Positions 8,708 to 16,630 of a DNA stretch of 64,000 bases are shown piece by piece. Under the pieces are notes generated by a model that was not told the DNA's origin, did not search any database, and was given only the letters and a program-made list of their open reading frames with translations. The stretch is from Paracoccus sp. SCSIO 75233. Lineage in GTDB: Bacteria; Pseudomonadota; Alphaproteobacteria; Rhodobacterales; Rhodobacteraceae. The translations under genes were made by a program, and so were the position numbers. Location of the stretch: NCBI RefSeq assembly GCF_027912675.1, contig NZ_CP115757.1, positions 372,001-436,000 of the forward strand, read 5' to 3'. Each line of letters begins with the position of its first letter. Position 1 is the stretch's first letter.

Positions 8708-9549
8708 TGCGTGGCCTTTCGAGGGAGGAAGGGATCAAGCCGGGGTGTCCAGCGGGTTGTCGACGGGGTCAGGCGGGCCTCGAACGGGTCGTCACCGAAA
8801 ACCTGCCAGTGGACGGTTTGGCCGAGTGTCATCAGACCCCAGGACCGTGCCGGTTCGCCTGCGGTTGTGAAGCTTTCAGTCAGGCTTTGCTGGGTCAGAT
8901 GCGGGATGCCGTCGACGGTGGTGACGGTGTTCCAGTGGACGTGACCGGCGATGCAGATGACGGGCACGCGGGCTTGCGAAAGCGCCATGCGCACGCGGTC
9001 GGCCTGTGGGTAAGTCGCCACCCCGGCGTTTTGCTGGAAATAGTAGTTTCCGATCTGCGAATGGTCGGAGACTGGGACATGGCTGGCGATGAGCGTCGGC
9101 TTCTCCGCGCGCAGCACCATGCGCGACAGCCAGAGAAGGTCCGCTTCCGGTAAATCGAAGCCCATGAGATCCGGTGTCCGGTGGATCTTGGCATCGGCAC
9201 GCCACAGGGCGAGTTGCCAATCGCCGAGGTCGATCACTTCGTTCATGAGGCGCGCGTTCAGGATCTGCTCGTTCTGTTCGACGGAGATATGATCGCGATC
9301 ATGGTTGCCGCAAATATGGTGGATCGGGACGGTCAGACCGGAGAGCGCGTCGGCCACCTCTTGCTCCAGGCGCAGGTCCGTTTCGGTATCGATGTCGGAA
9401 ATCCGGTCGCCCAGTTCCAGCACCAGATCGGGCTTTTCAGCGTTCACCCAGTCCACGAACTCTGCAAGCAGCGGCAGCGCCGTATCGCCACGCTTGGTAT
9501 GGGAGGGAGCGCCGTGGTGGATGTCGGTGACGATTGCGATGCGCGTCAT
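8704..9549 (-). CDS. Calcineurin-like metallophosphoesterase
   Basis: The 281-residue product shows the complete metallophosphoesterase motif set: VTDIHHG near the N-terminus, LELGDRISD, CGNHDRDH, ASHVPVSDH and CIAGHVHWN. These supply the Asp, His and Asn ligands of a bimetal centre. Members of this branch (CpdA-like, class III) hydrolyse phosphodiesters or phosphomonoesters. No signal peptide is evident, so it is probably cytoplasmic. It sits between the binding-protein gene and the ATPase gene of the ABC importer and overlaps the latter by 4 bases. This suggests that it processes the imported compound. A HAD phosphatase gene heads the same operon. The substrate is unknown. Confidence 0.9.
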   Translation of the reverse strand: MTRIAIVTDIHHGAPSHTKRGDTALPLLAEFVDWVNAEKPDLVLELGDRISDIDTETDLRLEQEVADALSGLTVPIHHICGNHDRDHISVEQNEQILNARLMNEVIDLGDWQLALWRADAKIHRTPDLMGFDLPEADLLWLSRMVLRAEKPTLIASHVPVSDHSQIGNYYFQQNAGVATYPQADRVRMALSQARVPVICIAGHVHWNTVTTVDGIPHLTQQSLTESFTTAGEPARSWGLMTLGQTVHWQVFGDDPFEARLTPSTTRWTPRLDPFLPRKATQ

Positions 9550-9569
9550 CTGAAAACTCCATTCAATAA

Positions 9570-9622
9570 CTGTCGGAGATGGGATCTGTCGGAGATGGGC
9601 CGGGCCCCGAAAGACCCGGCCC
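9570..9622. repeat. 16-bp tandem direct repeat and GC hairpin downstream of the binding-protein gene
   Basis: TGTCGGAGATGGG occurs at 9571-9583 and again at 9587-9599, a 16-base period. The second copy runs into a hairpin with arms GGGCCGGG (9597-9604) and CCCGGCCC (9615-9622). In the minus-strand transcript this hairpin lies directly after the binding-protein stop codon and has no T-run after it. That would suit an mRNA-stabilising or partly terminating element that raises binding-protein levels relative to downstream genes. Confidence 0.6.
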
Positions 9623-9629
9623 GAAACGA

Positions 9630-11180
9630 TTACTCTTCGCTCAGCGAAATGCTGCCGGCGCGGAAATCGAGCACATAGGGGATATGGCCCGGCATCGGCG
9701 CCCAGTTGACCGACTGCTTCATCGCCCAGCTTTCATAGGGGCGGTAAAGCGGCAGGACCGGCGGGTCCATCTTGATGACTTCCATGACTTCGCGATAGGC
9801 TTCCTTGCGGGCCTCGATATCGGTCGAGAAGCGGAAGCGGTCCCATTTCTCGGCGTAGCTTTCATCGGTGTTGAAGCGGCCTTCGCCTTCCGACGGTCCG
9901 TCCGGTGCCCACATCACGCCGAAGGAGCCGAAGGGGTCTGCGAAATACATCGGGTTCGACCAGTTGCGGGCCATCATGTCCGGGCTGCCGCCGGTCCATT
10001 CATCGCCAACATTGACTTTGCCATTGATGCCGACCGCAGCCCACATCTCCATGATCGCCTGAGCGGCCAGAAGCGCGTTGGTGTAATAGGTCGCAGCCGT
10101 GTCATAGGTGATTTCGAAGCCGTCATAACCGGCCTCTTCCAGCAGGGCCTTGGCCTCTTCGGGATCATATTCGAAGGTCGTCAGGTCGGGCTGGTGCAGT
10201 TCGCCCATCTCCTTCATCGTGTGGGTCGACGGCACGATCGCCTTACCCTGCCAAAGCGCCTGATTGAGGGCCTCGCGGTCGATCGCCAGCGACATGGCGC
10301 GGCGAATGCGCGGATCCTTCAGCTTGGGATGGTTCTCGTTCATGATCATGACATGGAACAGAGCCGTCGCCGCACCTTCGGCCTTCAGGTTGGGATCGGA
10401 TTCGATCAGGCTGAGCTGGTCCGGGGCGATATTGGTGATGATATCGGCTTCGCCGGTTTTCAGCGCCGTAACACGGCTGGCGGTTTCAGCGACCTGCGTG
10501 ACAGTCACGCGCTCAAGCGGTGCCGGTTCGCCCCAGAAATCGTCGAAGCGTTCCCAGACGATCTGTTCGCCCGGCTGGAACGTGGCGATGCGGTAAGGAC
10601 CCGTGCCGACCGGGGCAAGCGAGAAGGCCTCGTAGTCGCTGTCTTCAGCGACAGCCGGATCGCCGGTCAGCCCCTTGGTGTAGTCCTCGGGGATGATGGC
10701 GATCTGCTGGATCGAGACCAGCGTTTCCCACAGCGGTTCCGGGCGCTTGGTGTAGATCCGCACGGTGTAGTCGTCGACTTTCTCCGCACGGTCGAAGTTG
10801 TTCAGACGATCCTTGGAGCGCACGACATAGGGCGGGAAGGTCGCCTGGAACATCCGGTTCAGCGAGAAGACGACATCATCGGCGTTCATCTCTTCACCGT
10901 TGTGGAAGGTCACGCCTTCGCGCAGCTTCAGCTCCATCATGGTCGGCTCGACGATTTCCCATGATTCCGCCAGTCCGGGAACCCATTCGGGTTCCAGCTT
11001 GCTGTGATCACGGTCGATCAGCGTGTCGAAGCTGTTGTAGTAGAACTGGGAGCCGACATTGGAGTGGTCGCGACCGGGGTCGAGATATGGCGCGACATTG
11101 GCGGCGGCGACGGTGATTTCCTGCGCGGCGGCGGCCATTGGCAGCGCAGCGATTGTGGTGGTCAGCAGCAATCGAAACAT
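9630..11180 (-). CDS. Peptide/opine-type ABC transporter periplasmic substrate-binding protein (SBP_bac_5)
   Basis: I place the start at the ATG whose first base is 11180, because it gives a clean signal peptide (MFRLLLTTTIAALPMAAAAQ) and is preceded by CGGAGTATGTACAA. Longer upstream frames are out of context. The mature protein of about 495 residues follows the family 5 binding-protein pattern: a paired-domain start describing YYNSFDTLIDRD, WEIVEPTMMELKLREGVTFHNGEEMNADDVVFSL, and the GTGPYRI motif. It captures the substrate in the periplasm for the DppB/DppC-type permeases encoded upstream. There is no lipobox, so it should be soluble. The ligand cannot be read from sequence. Confidence 0.94.
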   Translation of the reverse strand: MFRLLLTTTIAALPMAAAAQEITVAAANVAPYLDPGRDHSNVGSQFYYNSFDTLIDRDHSKLEPEWVPGLAESWEIVEPTMMELKLREGVTFHNGEEMNADDVVFSLNRMFQATFPPYVVRSKDRLNNFDRAEKVDDYTVRIYTKRPEPLWETLVSIQQIAIIPEDYTKGLTGDPAVAEDSDYEAFSLAPVGTGPYRIATFQPGEQIVWERFDDFWGEPAPLERVTVTQVAETASRVTALKTGEADIITNIAPDQLSLIESDPNLKAEGAATALFHVMIMNENHPKLKDPRIRRAMSLAIDREALNQALWQGKAIVPSTHTMKEMGELHQPDLTTFEYDPEEAKALLEEAGYDGFEITYDTAATYYTNALLAAQAIMEMWAAVGINGKVNVGDEWTGGSPDMMARNWSNPMYFADPFGSFGVMWAPDGPSEGEGRFNTDESYAEKWDRFRFSTDIEARKEAYREVMEVIKMDPPVLPLYRPYESWAMKQSVNWAPMPGHIPYVLDFRAGSISLSEE

Positions 11181-11239
11181 TTGTACATACTCCGGGAGAG
11201 GGGTGAAAATGGCCGCTGTCACGCGGCTCTTGTTGTTGA

Positions 11240-12115
11240 TCAGCGTTCCCGCAACCGCACATCGGCACGGTCGCGCAGCCAGTCGCCGAGGATCTGAACC
11301 GAGAAGGTCAGAGCGACGATCAGCGCGGCGGGTGTCAGGACGATCCACGGGGCGGTCGGCATGTAGTCCCGGCCCAGCCCGACCATCGAACCGAGCGACG
11401 GATTGGGCGGCTGGACGCCGAGGCCGAGAAAGGACAGCGTGCTTTCGAGGATCACGATATTGGACAGGGCGAGGGTGAACTGTACCACCAGCGCAGAAAC
11501 GATATTCGGCACGACATGGCGGCGGGCAATGTAGATCGGACCGGCCCCGGCGGTGCGCGCCGATTCCAGAAACGGCATCGCCGCGATGCGCCGGACCTCG
11601 CCGCGCACGATCCGCGCGTATTGCTCCCATCCGGCAATGCCCAGCACCAGCACGAGGACAGGCAGGGTGGTGCCGAGAATGGACAGAAGCAGCAGTGCGA
11701 CCAGCGTGAACGGGATGGCGATCTGCATGTCGACAAGCGACATGATCGAATCCTCGACGATCCCGCGGTTCAGCCCGGCAATCAGGCCCAGCGTCCCGCC
11801 GAGGAACAGCCCTATTATCGCACCTGAGAGCGCAAGCAGCAGCGTGAGGCGAAGCCCGTAAAGCGTCCTGGACAGAACATCGCGGCCCAGCTCATCCGTG
11901 CCCATGATATGGCCGGGGTCGGCATTGGGGAAGCCGACGGGCGGGCGAAGCCGCGACAGCAGGCTTTGGTCAAGCGGATCGAATGGGGTCAGCAGCGGCG
12001 CGAATAATGCGCCCAGCACCAGCAGAACCGCGATGGCGAGGGCGACGATCTGGATAAAGTCCATGCCACGCTTCCTTGCCTTCGGACGGGCGGCGGGGTT
12101 TGCAATGGTTGCCAT
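11240..12115 (-). CDS. ABC transporter permease, DppC type
   Basis: The chosen start is the ATG at 12115 (MATIANPAARPKARKRG), preceded by a good GAGGAGAGAA site. This gives 291 residues. The protein has an N-terminal membrane segment, the DppC periplasmic loop with a GTDELGRDVLSRTLYGLR motif, five further hydrophobic segments, and the ATPase-contacting EAA loop (ESARTAGAGPIYIARRHVVPN). It forms the inner-membrane channel together with the DppB-type protein. It lies between the DppB gene (10-base gap) and the binding-protein gene in one minus-strand operon. Confidence 0.95.
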   Translation of the reverse strand: MATIANPAARPKARKRGMDFIQIVALAIAVLLVLGALFAPLLTPFDPLDQSLLSRLRPPVGFPNADPGHIMGTDELGRDVLSRTLYGLRLTLLLALSGAIIGLFLGGTLGLIAGLNRGIVEDSIMSLVDMQIAIPFTLVALLLLSILGTTLPVLVLVLGIAGWEQYARIVRGEVRRIAAMPFLESARTAGAGPIYIARRHVVPNIVSALVVQFTLALSNIVILESTLSFLGLGVQPPNPSLGSMVGLGRDYMPTAPWIVLTPAALIVALTFSVQILGDWLRDRADVRLRER

Positions 12116-12125
12116 GGTTCTCTCC

Positions 12126-13052
12126 TCAGCTCTGCGACAGCCGGATGCGCGGGTCGGCGAGCGCATAGGCGATGTCGGTGAGTGTGTTGATTGCGACGAC
12201 GGCAATGGCGACGGCGATGACGCCGAATTGCAGCACCGGATAATCACGCACGATGGCCGCATTCACGAGCAACTGCCCGACGCCCGGCCAGGCAAAGATG
12301 CTTTCGACCACGACACTGCCTGCGGCGGCGAGGCTGGCGATCTGAAGCCCGACGACCGAGATCACGGTGATGGAGGCGTTGCCAAGCCCGTGACGCAGAA
12401 CCACACGCGGTTCGCTCAGCCCCTTGGCGCGGGCGGTACGGATGAACTCCTGTCCCAGCACGTCGAGCATGGCGTTGCGGGTAAACCGCGTCAGCGCCGC
12501 GATCAGGACCCCGGACATTGTAAGGGTCGGCATCAGAAAATGCAGGAATGAGCCATTGCCCATGACCGGCAGCCAGTTGAGCCAGTAGGAGAAGATAAGG
12601 ATCATGATGATTGCCAGAATGAAATTCGGCACGGCATAGCCGGTGAAGGCGACGACCATGACCGCCGATCCGATCCAGCTTTTGCGGTAAACCGCCGCCA
12701 GAACGCCCAGCGGGATAGACACCGAAATCGTCAGCAGGATCGAGGACAGCAGAAGCTGCGCCGAGGGCCAGAGCCGGTCCGCAACCACTTCGGTCACCGG
12801 GCGGCGATCCACGAAGCTCAGCCCGAATTCGCCCGAAAGCGCGCCGCGAAGATAGGCGACGTATTGCTCCCAAAGCGATCCGTCGAGTTGGAAATACTCG
12901 ATCAGTTGCTCCCGGCCTTCGGCGGTCAGTCCCTCGCCGAGGAAGGTGTCCATCGGATTGCCGGACAGCCGCGTCGCCACGAAGGTTGCCGTAACAATCG
13001 CGAACAGCGTCAGTACGGCCTTGAGGAGAACCCGGATGATATAGATGCTCAT
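12126..13052 (-). CDS. ABC transporter permease, DppB type
   Basis: This 308-residue integral membrane protein begins MSIYIIRVLLKAVLTLFAIVTATF, the standard DppB N-terminal membrane helix. It contains the binding-protein-dependent transport EAA loop GQEFIRTARAKGLSEPRVVLRHGLGNA that contacts the ATPase. About six membrane segments are visible. Its first codon overlaps the stop of the HAD phosphatase gene by 4 bases, so the two are translationally coupled. It pairs with the DppC-type permease downstream. Confidence 0.95.
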   Translation of the reverse strand: MSIYIIRVLLKAVLTLFAIVTATFVATRLSGNPMDTFLGEGLTAEGREQLIEYFQLDGSLWEQYVAYLRGALSGEFGLSFVDRRPVTEVVADRLWPSAQLLLSSILLTISVSIPLGVLAAVYRKSWIGSAVMVVAFTGYAVPNFILAIIMILIFSYWLNWLPVMGNGSFLHFLMPTLTMSGVLIAALTRFTRNAMLDVLGQEFIRTARAKGLSEPRVVLRHGLGNASITVISVVGLQIASLAAAGSVVVESIFAWPGVGQLLVNAAIVRDYPVLQFGVIAVAIAVVAINTLTDIAYALADPRIRLSQS

Positions 13053-13804
13053 GACTTCCTCGCGCGTTGGATGTGATGAAAGGGGATGCCCGCTGCTGCG
13101 GCTGCGGCGCCGTCGGTCCTTGGGTTGTCGCCGACGAAGATCGCGTTGCCCGGCTGGTTGCCGGACAGCCGCAGCGCATGTAGCAGCATTGCCGGTTCCG
13201 GTTTGCCAAGGCTCTGCCAGGTCAGATCGGGGCGAATGGCACGCAGCGCCGCCAGCAGCGCCCCGGTTTCGGCAATAGGTCGGTGCCGGTGATCGGGATG
13301 CGACAGGTCCTCATTCGACACCCATAGCGGCGCGCCGCTGTCCAGCATGTTGAGCAACGGCCCCATCCCGTCGACGGTCAGCGCAGGATCGCGACACAGA
13401 AGAACCGCCTCGGGGTCTTCTGCATCGTCCGGGTCGAGCCCGAGGCGACGCGCATGTGCATGAAGCGCCGGGGCGGCGTAAAGGGCCAGGCGGCGGAGGC
13501 CATGCGCGGACAGATGATCCAGCGCGAATTCACCGGCGAGGATGATGCGCGACGGCGGGATTTGCAGGCCGAGATGCTGGAGGCAGACAGAAAGTTCGGG
13601 TGCGGTCATGTCGGATCTGTTCGACACGACCCAGATCCGTTCGCCACAGGCTTCGACATAATCGACCGCATCGTCGAACGCTCTCCCCGCCGACATCAAG
13701 CAGCCGTCGAGGTCGCACAGCACGATCCGCGCCCCCTGTATCGCGGCGGGGTCGAGCCGGGGAAAAATCCTTGCTTCTGAGTTCTTTGGTGTTGCCGCGT
13801 CCAC
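13049..13804 (-). CDS. HAD-superfamily phosphatase (NagD/PgmB-like)
   Basis: The probable start is GTG at 13804, which has GGGAG 8 bases upstream and gives 251 residues. The frame stays open to 13912, so a longer form is possible. The HAD motifs are visible: DLDGCLMSAGRA (nucleophile and acid Asp residues), a WVVSNRSD motif II, GKPEP with the motif III lysine, and VGDNPRTDGAAAAAAGI motif IV. The layout resembles the NagD/phosphoglycolate phosphatase branch. It is the first gene of the ABC importer operon and overlaps the DppB gene by 4 bases. Together with the metallophosphoesterase it suggests that a phosphorylated compound is taken up or formed. No substrate can be assigned. Confidence 0.85.
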   Translation of the reverse strand: MDAATPKNSEARIFPRLDPAAIQGARIVLCDLDGCLMSAGRAFDDAVDYVEACGERIWVVSNRSDMTAPELSVCLQHLGLQIPPSRIILAGEFALDHLSAHGLRRLALYAAPALHAHARRLGLDPDDAEDPEAVLLCRDPALTVDGMGPLLNMLDSGAPLWVSNEDLSHPDHRHRPIAETGALLAALRAIRPDLTWQSLGKPEPAMLLHALRLSGNQPGNAIFVGDNPRTDGAAAAAAGIPFHHIQRARKS

Positions 13805-13822
13805 AGGACCACTCCCGTTTGC

Positions 13823-13910
13823 GCGGATCGCCCGATCCGCCTTCGGGAGCACGGCTAGAGGCGGATTGTAACATGACGGACACGAAGCAAGGTTAAAGTT
13901 TGCCTTAACC
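13823..13910. promoter_or_regulatory. Divergent control region between the ABC operon and lysR
   Basis: The 126 bases between the operon start (13804) and the LysR gene (13931) hold two dyads. One has arms GCGGATCG (13823-13830) and CGATCCGC (13833-13840) with a 2-base centre. The other has arms GGTTAA (13891-13896) and TTAACC (13905-13910) with an 8-base spacer. LysR regulators bind interrupted dyads containing T-N11-A in such divergent regions, and the second dyad fits that type. The assignment to this regulator is inference. Confidence 0.55.
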
Positions 13911-13930
13911 AAATCGGGGATTTGTATTTT

Positions 13931-14818
13931 ATGAAGGCGCTTTCGAATGCTCGTTTGGAATCCGTCAGAGCGGTCGCCGAATCGGGTTCTTACGCGGCTG
14001 CGGCGCGGCGGCTTCGGGTGACGCAGCCGAATATCTCTGCGCTTGTCCGGGGAATCGAAGCGGAATTTGAGGTGAGGCTTTTCCGGCGCGAAAACGGCAG
14101 GCTGGTGCCGACCGAGCTTTGCCTGAAACTATGCGATTCGGCTGAGCGCATTGCCGAGGCACAGGCGGATGCGCGGCGCTTGCTTGTCAGCCGGGCATCG
14201 TTGCGCGAGGGCGAGATCGTTATCGGGCTGGGAAATGCGATGCCGGGCATGGCGGTGATCGCGAAATTCCACCGGAGCTTTCCGCATGTCAAACTTCAGG
14301 TCGAGACGGGTTCGCATCAGAAAATAACACGCGGCGTGCTGTCCCATGATTACGATATCGGGGTTTTGCCTGACGCACCCCGCGATTCCCGCTTCAGGGT
14401 GCGGCATTTGTCGGAAACCCGTGTCCTTGCCATCGCGCCGAAGGATCATCCTCTGGCGGCGGCCGACGAAATCAGCGCCAAAACGCTCTGCCGTGAGCCG
14501 CTGATCTTTCGGGCGCCGGGATCATCCACCCAGCGTGCCGTGGATCATATGTTCGCGCGTGCGGGGCTGACGCCGAAGCCTTTTCTGACGCTTGACGCGC
14601 GTGACGGTCTTTATGAGGCCGTGGTGAACGGGCTTGGGATCGGCTTTATCTGGGCCGACAGCACGACGCGGGTGGATGGCGTCGTCCGGCTTGCGATCAC
14701 CGAGATGGAGGGGCTCGCGACACATGACACGGCGTTCTGCCTCGCGGAGACCAAGGGGCAGGTGATCGACGCGTTTTTCTCATGTTGCTATGGCTTTGAC
14801 GGAAACTCCGACCCCTGA
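13931..14818 (+). CDS. LysR-family transcriptional regulator
   Basis: ATG 13931 is used. A TTG three codons earlier (13922) is a weaker alternative. The 295-residue product begins with a LysR helix-turn-helix, ALSNARLESVRAVAESGSYAAAARRLRVTQPNISALVRGIEAEFEVRLFRRE, split here only in description. The effector domain follows, with EIVIGLGNAMPGMAVIAKFH and a C-terminal half containing LTLDARDGLYEAVVNGLGIGF. It is transcribed away from the ABC importer/phosphatase operon, the usual arrangement for a LysR activator of that operon. The effector is probably the transported compound or a product of it, which is inference. Confidence 0.93.
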   Translation: MKALSNARLESVRAVAESGSYAAAARRLRVTQPNISALVRGIEAEFEVRLFRRENGRLVPTELCLKLCDSAERIAEAQADARRLLVSRASLREGEIVIGLGNAMPGMAVIAKFHRSFPHVKLQVETGSHQKITRGVLSHDYDIGVLPDAPRDSRFRVRHLSETRVLAIAPKDHPLAAADEISAKTLCREPLIFRAPGSSTQRAVDHMFARAGLTPKPFLTLDARDGLYEAVVNGLGIGFIWADSTTRVDGVVRLAITEMEGLATHDTAFCLAETKGQVIDAFFSCCYGFDGNSDP

Positions 14819-14871
14819 TGCGTCCTTGGGGCGAAGGTCTGGCCGTTGCGGTTCAAGGCCGCCCGCATAAG

Positions 14872-14900
14872 GATCAGGCCGGGGATTTCCCGGCCTGATC
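14872..14900. terminator. Bidirectional hairpin terminator between lysR and the MFS-Usp gene
   Basis: The arms GATCAGGCCGGG (14872-14883) and CCCGGCCTGATC (14889-14900) form a perfect 12-bp stem with a 5-base loop GATTT. It lies between the convergent stops at 14818 (plus) and 14935 (minus). There is no long T-run on either side, but symmetry and position make a shared terminator the simplest reading. Confidence 0.78.
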
Positions 14901-14934
14901 TGTGGGTAAGCTATGATGATCGTGACCGATCCGG

Positions 14935-16533
14935 TCATACCATCGCCAGTTCCGGCCCTTCCGGCATCTCGCGCAACAGGTTTTCGACCGTGCTGCCGTG
15001 GCTGAGGTCTCCGCCTTCGCCACGGCTGATGACGACGTATTTCGGTGACAACCCGGTCAACTGTGCGTCGATGGCGGGCACGAGATGGGCTGCTGCGGCC
15101 TCGATCACATCGCCCTCGGCCTTTACGCCCTCGGCCCGCAGGCGGGTCAGCGCGGCGTTGACGATATTCGCGGCGTCGGCCACCGTTTCCGAAAATACTG
15201 CCATGCCCCCGGCGATCTCGTAGGTCCGGACATGCAGCACGAAGACCGGCATTGCATGGTTTTTGGCCAAGGCTGCGGCGCGCGCCAGAACGGCTTCGTC
15301 TTTCGGGCTGCCCTCCAGGGCGGCGAAGATGCCCGATTTGGAAGCCGTGACCGCGACGTGCAGTTCCTCGTCTTTTTCGCGAAGTGCGTTGCGGCCAAGG
15401 ACCAGAACGGCGGTCGCGACGATGGCGGCAATGACGGCAGCGAAGAAGGCCGATTGTGTGCCGAAGCTCTCGGCCAGATGGGGCGCTGCAAGGGGCGCGA
15501 TGACGCCGGAGAACCAGCGGACGAAGTTATAGCCGGCTGATGCGACGGGGTGCGGGTGGTCCGACACTCCAAGGGCCAGCTCGGTGAAGACAGTGTTACA
15601 AATCCCCATCAGCGCGCCGGAGAAGACGACGCAACCGGCAATGACCGGGGCCGGAGCGAAAGCCATGACGCAGAGGAGCAGCGCGAAAACCAGAAGGCAG
15701 CCGGACAGGATCTGCACGGAGGAGAAACGGGCTTGCAGGCGCGGTGCGATCAACACCGAAAAGACGGCGAGGAACAGGCCCCAGCCGAAGAAGATCATCC
15801 CGACCGCGAACGGCGACATGTTGAGGACGAATGGCACAAAGGCCAGCACGGTGAAGAAGCCGTAATTGTAGAAAAAGGCGGCGACCGCCGTGATCAACAG
15901 GCCCTTGTCGCCCAGGGCTTTGATCGGCGCGGAAAGCGAGGTTTTCTGTGCCGGCTTCGGCAGTGGCGGCAGCAGGAAATAGACGGCGAGGAACGCCACG
16001 CACATCAGCGCCGCCGTACCGAAGAACGGATAGCGCCATGACATCGTGCCGAGTGCTGCGCCCAGAAGCGGGCCTGCGGAAATCCCCAGACCAAGTGCCG
16101 CCTCATACATCAGGATCGCGGCGGACATTCCCCCCCGTGAAGTGGCGACGATGACCGACAACGCCGTTGCCACGAACAGCGCGTTGCCCAGGCCCCAACC
16201 GGCACGGTACATGACCAGCTCGGCCACGGAATTCGAAAGCCCCGCCAGTGCGGCAAAGACCACGATCAGGGCGGTGCCCAGAAGAATTGTGTTCGGGCCA
16301 CCAATCCGGCTGCTGACCCAGCCCGTCACCAGCATCATCACCGAGGTGACGAGGAAATAGCTGGAGAACAGCAGTGACACTTGTGATGGCGAGGCATTCA
16401 GCCCTTCTGCGATGGAGGTCAGGATCGGGTCGACCAGACCGATCGACATGAAACCCACAACGCAGGCGAAGGCCGTGGCCCAGACGGCTTTCGGCTGATC
16501 GAAGAAATCTGGCTTTCCAGAGGCGGAGGACAT
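14935..16533 (-). CDS. MFS transporter with C-terminal universal stress protein (UspA-like) domain
   Basis: The start is ATG at 16533 (MSSASGKPDFFDQPKAVWAT), preceded by AAAGG. The product has 532 residues. Residues from about 15 to 395 are a 12-helix major facilitator domain with the loop motif GWVSSRIGGPNTILLG. The remaining ~135 residues, after a short linker ending in REKDEELHV, form a soluble alpha/beta domain that resembles UspA: it starts AVTASKSGIFAALEGSPKDEAVLARAAALA, then HAMPVFVLHVRTYE, and ends with YVVISRGEGGDLSHGSTVENLLRE, the usual Usp GxxG...GS(V)xxxLL tail. The transporter part looks like a drug or arabinose-type exporter. A MarR regulator is divergently encoded and twin palindromes lie between them. 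Confidence 0.88.
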   Translation of the reverse strand: MSSASGKPDFFDQPKAVWATAFACVVGFMSIGLVDPILTSIAEGLNASPSQVSLLFSSYFLVTSVMMLVTGWVSSRIGGPNTILLGTALIVVFAALAGLSNSVAELVMYRAGWGLGNALFVATALSVIVATSRGGMSAAILMYEAALGLGISAGPLLGAALGTMSWRYPFFGTAALMCVAFLAVYFLLPPLPKPAQKTSLSAPIKALGDKGLLITAVAAFFYNYGFFTVLAFVPFVLNMSPFAVGMIFFGWGLFLAVFSVLIAPRLQARFSSVQILSGCLLVFALLLCVMAFAPAPVIAGCVVFSGALMGICNTVFTELALGVSDHPHPVASAGYNFVRWFSGVIAPLAAPHLAESFGTQSAFFAAVIAAIVATAVLVLGRNALREKDEELHVAVTASKSGIFAALEGSPKDEAVLARAAALAKNHAMPVFVLHVRTYEIAGGMAVFSETVADAANIVNAALTRLRAEGVKAEGDVIEAAAAHLVPAIDAQLTGLSPKYVVISRGEGGDLSHGSTVENLLREMPEGPELAMV

Positions 16534-16544
16534 GGGGATACCTT

Positions 16545-16576
16545 TTACATGTATAATACACTTAATGTATAATACA
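16545..16576. promoter_or_regulatory. Twin MarR-type operators overlapping divergent promoters
   Basis: The 11-mer TGTATAATACA, an odd-length perfect palindrome, occurs at 16550-16560 and again at 16566-16576, 16 bases centre to centre. Each copy contains TATAAT. The second TATAAT (16568-16573) lies exactly 17 bases after TTACAT (16545-16550), forming a plausible promoter for the MarR gene. On the other strand the same dyads cover the region just upstream of the MFS-Usp start. A MarR dimer bound here would block both genes. Confidence 0.82.
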
Positions 16577-16630
16577 TATTTATATTGTGAGAGATTCGCA
16601 ACCGCGATAAAAGCGTCTGACGGGGGGAGC

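Noticed and set aside
9579..10964. 461-codon plus-strand frame opposite the binding-protein gene
   Set aside because: The minus-strand product has a signal peptide and a family 5 pattern. The plus frame shows none.
14846..15223. 125-codon plus-strand ORF after lysR
   Set aside because: It overlaps the shared terminator and the Usp end of the MFS gene in antisense.
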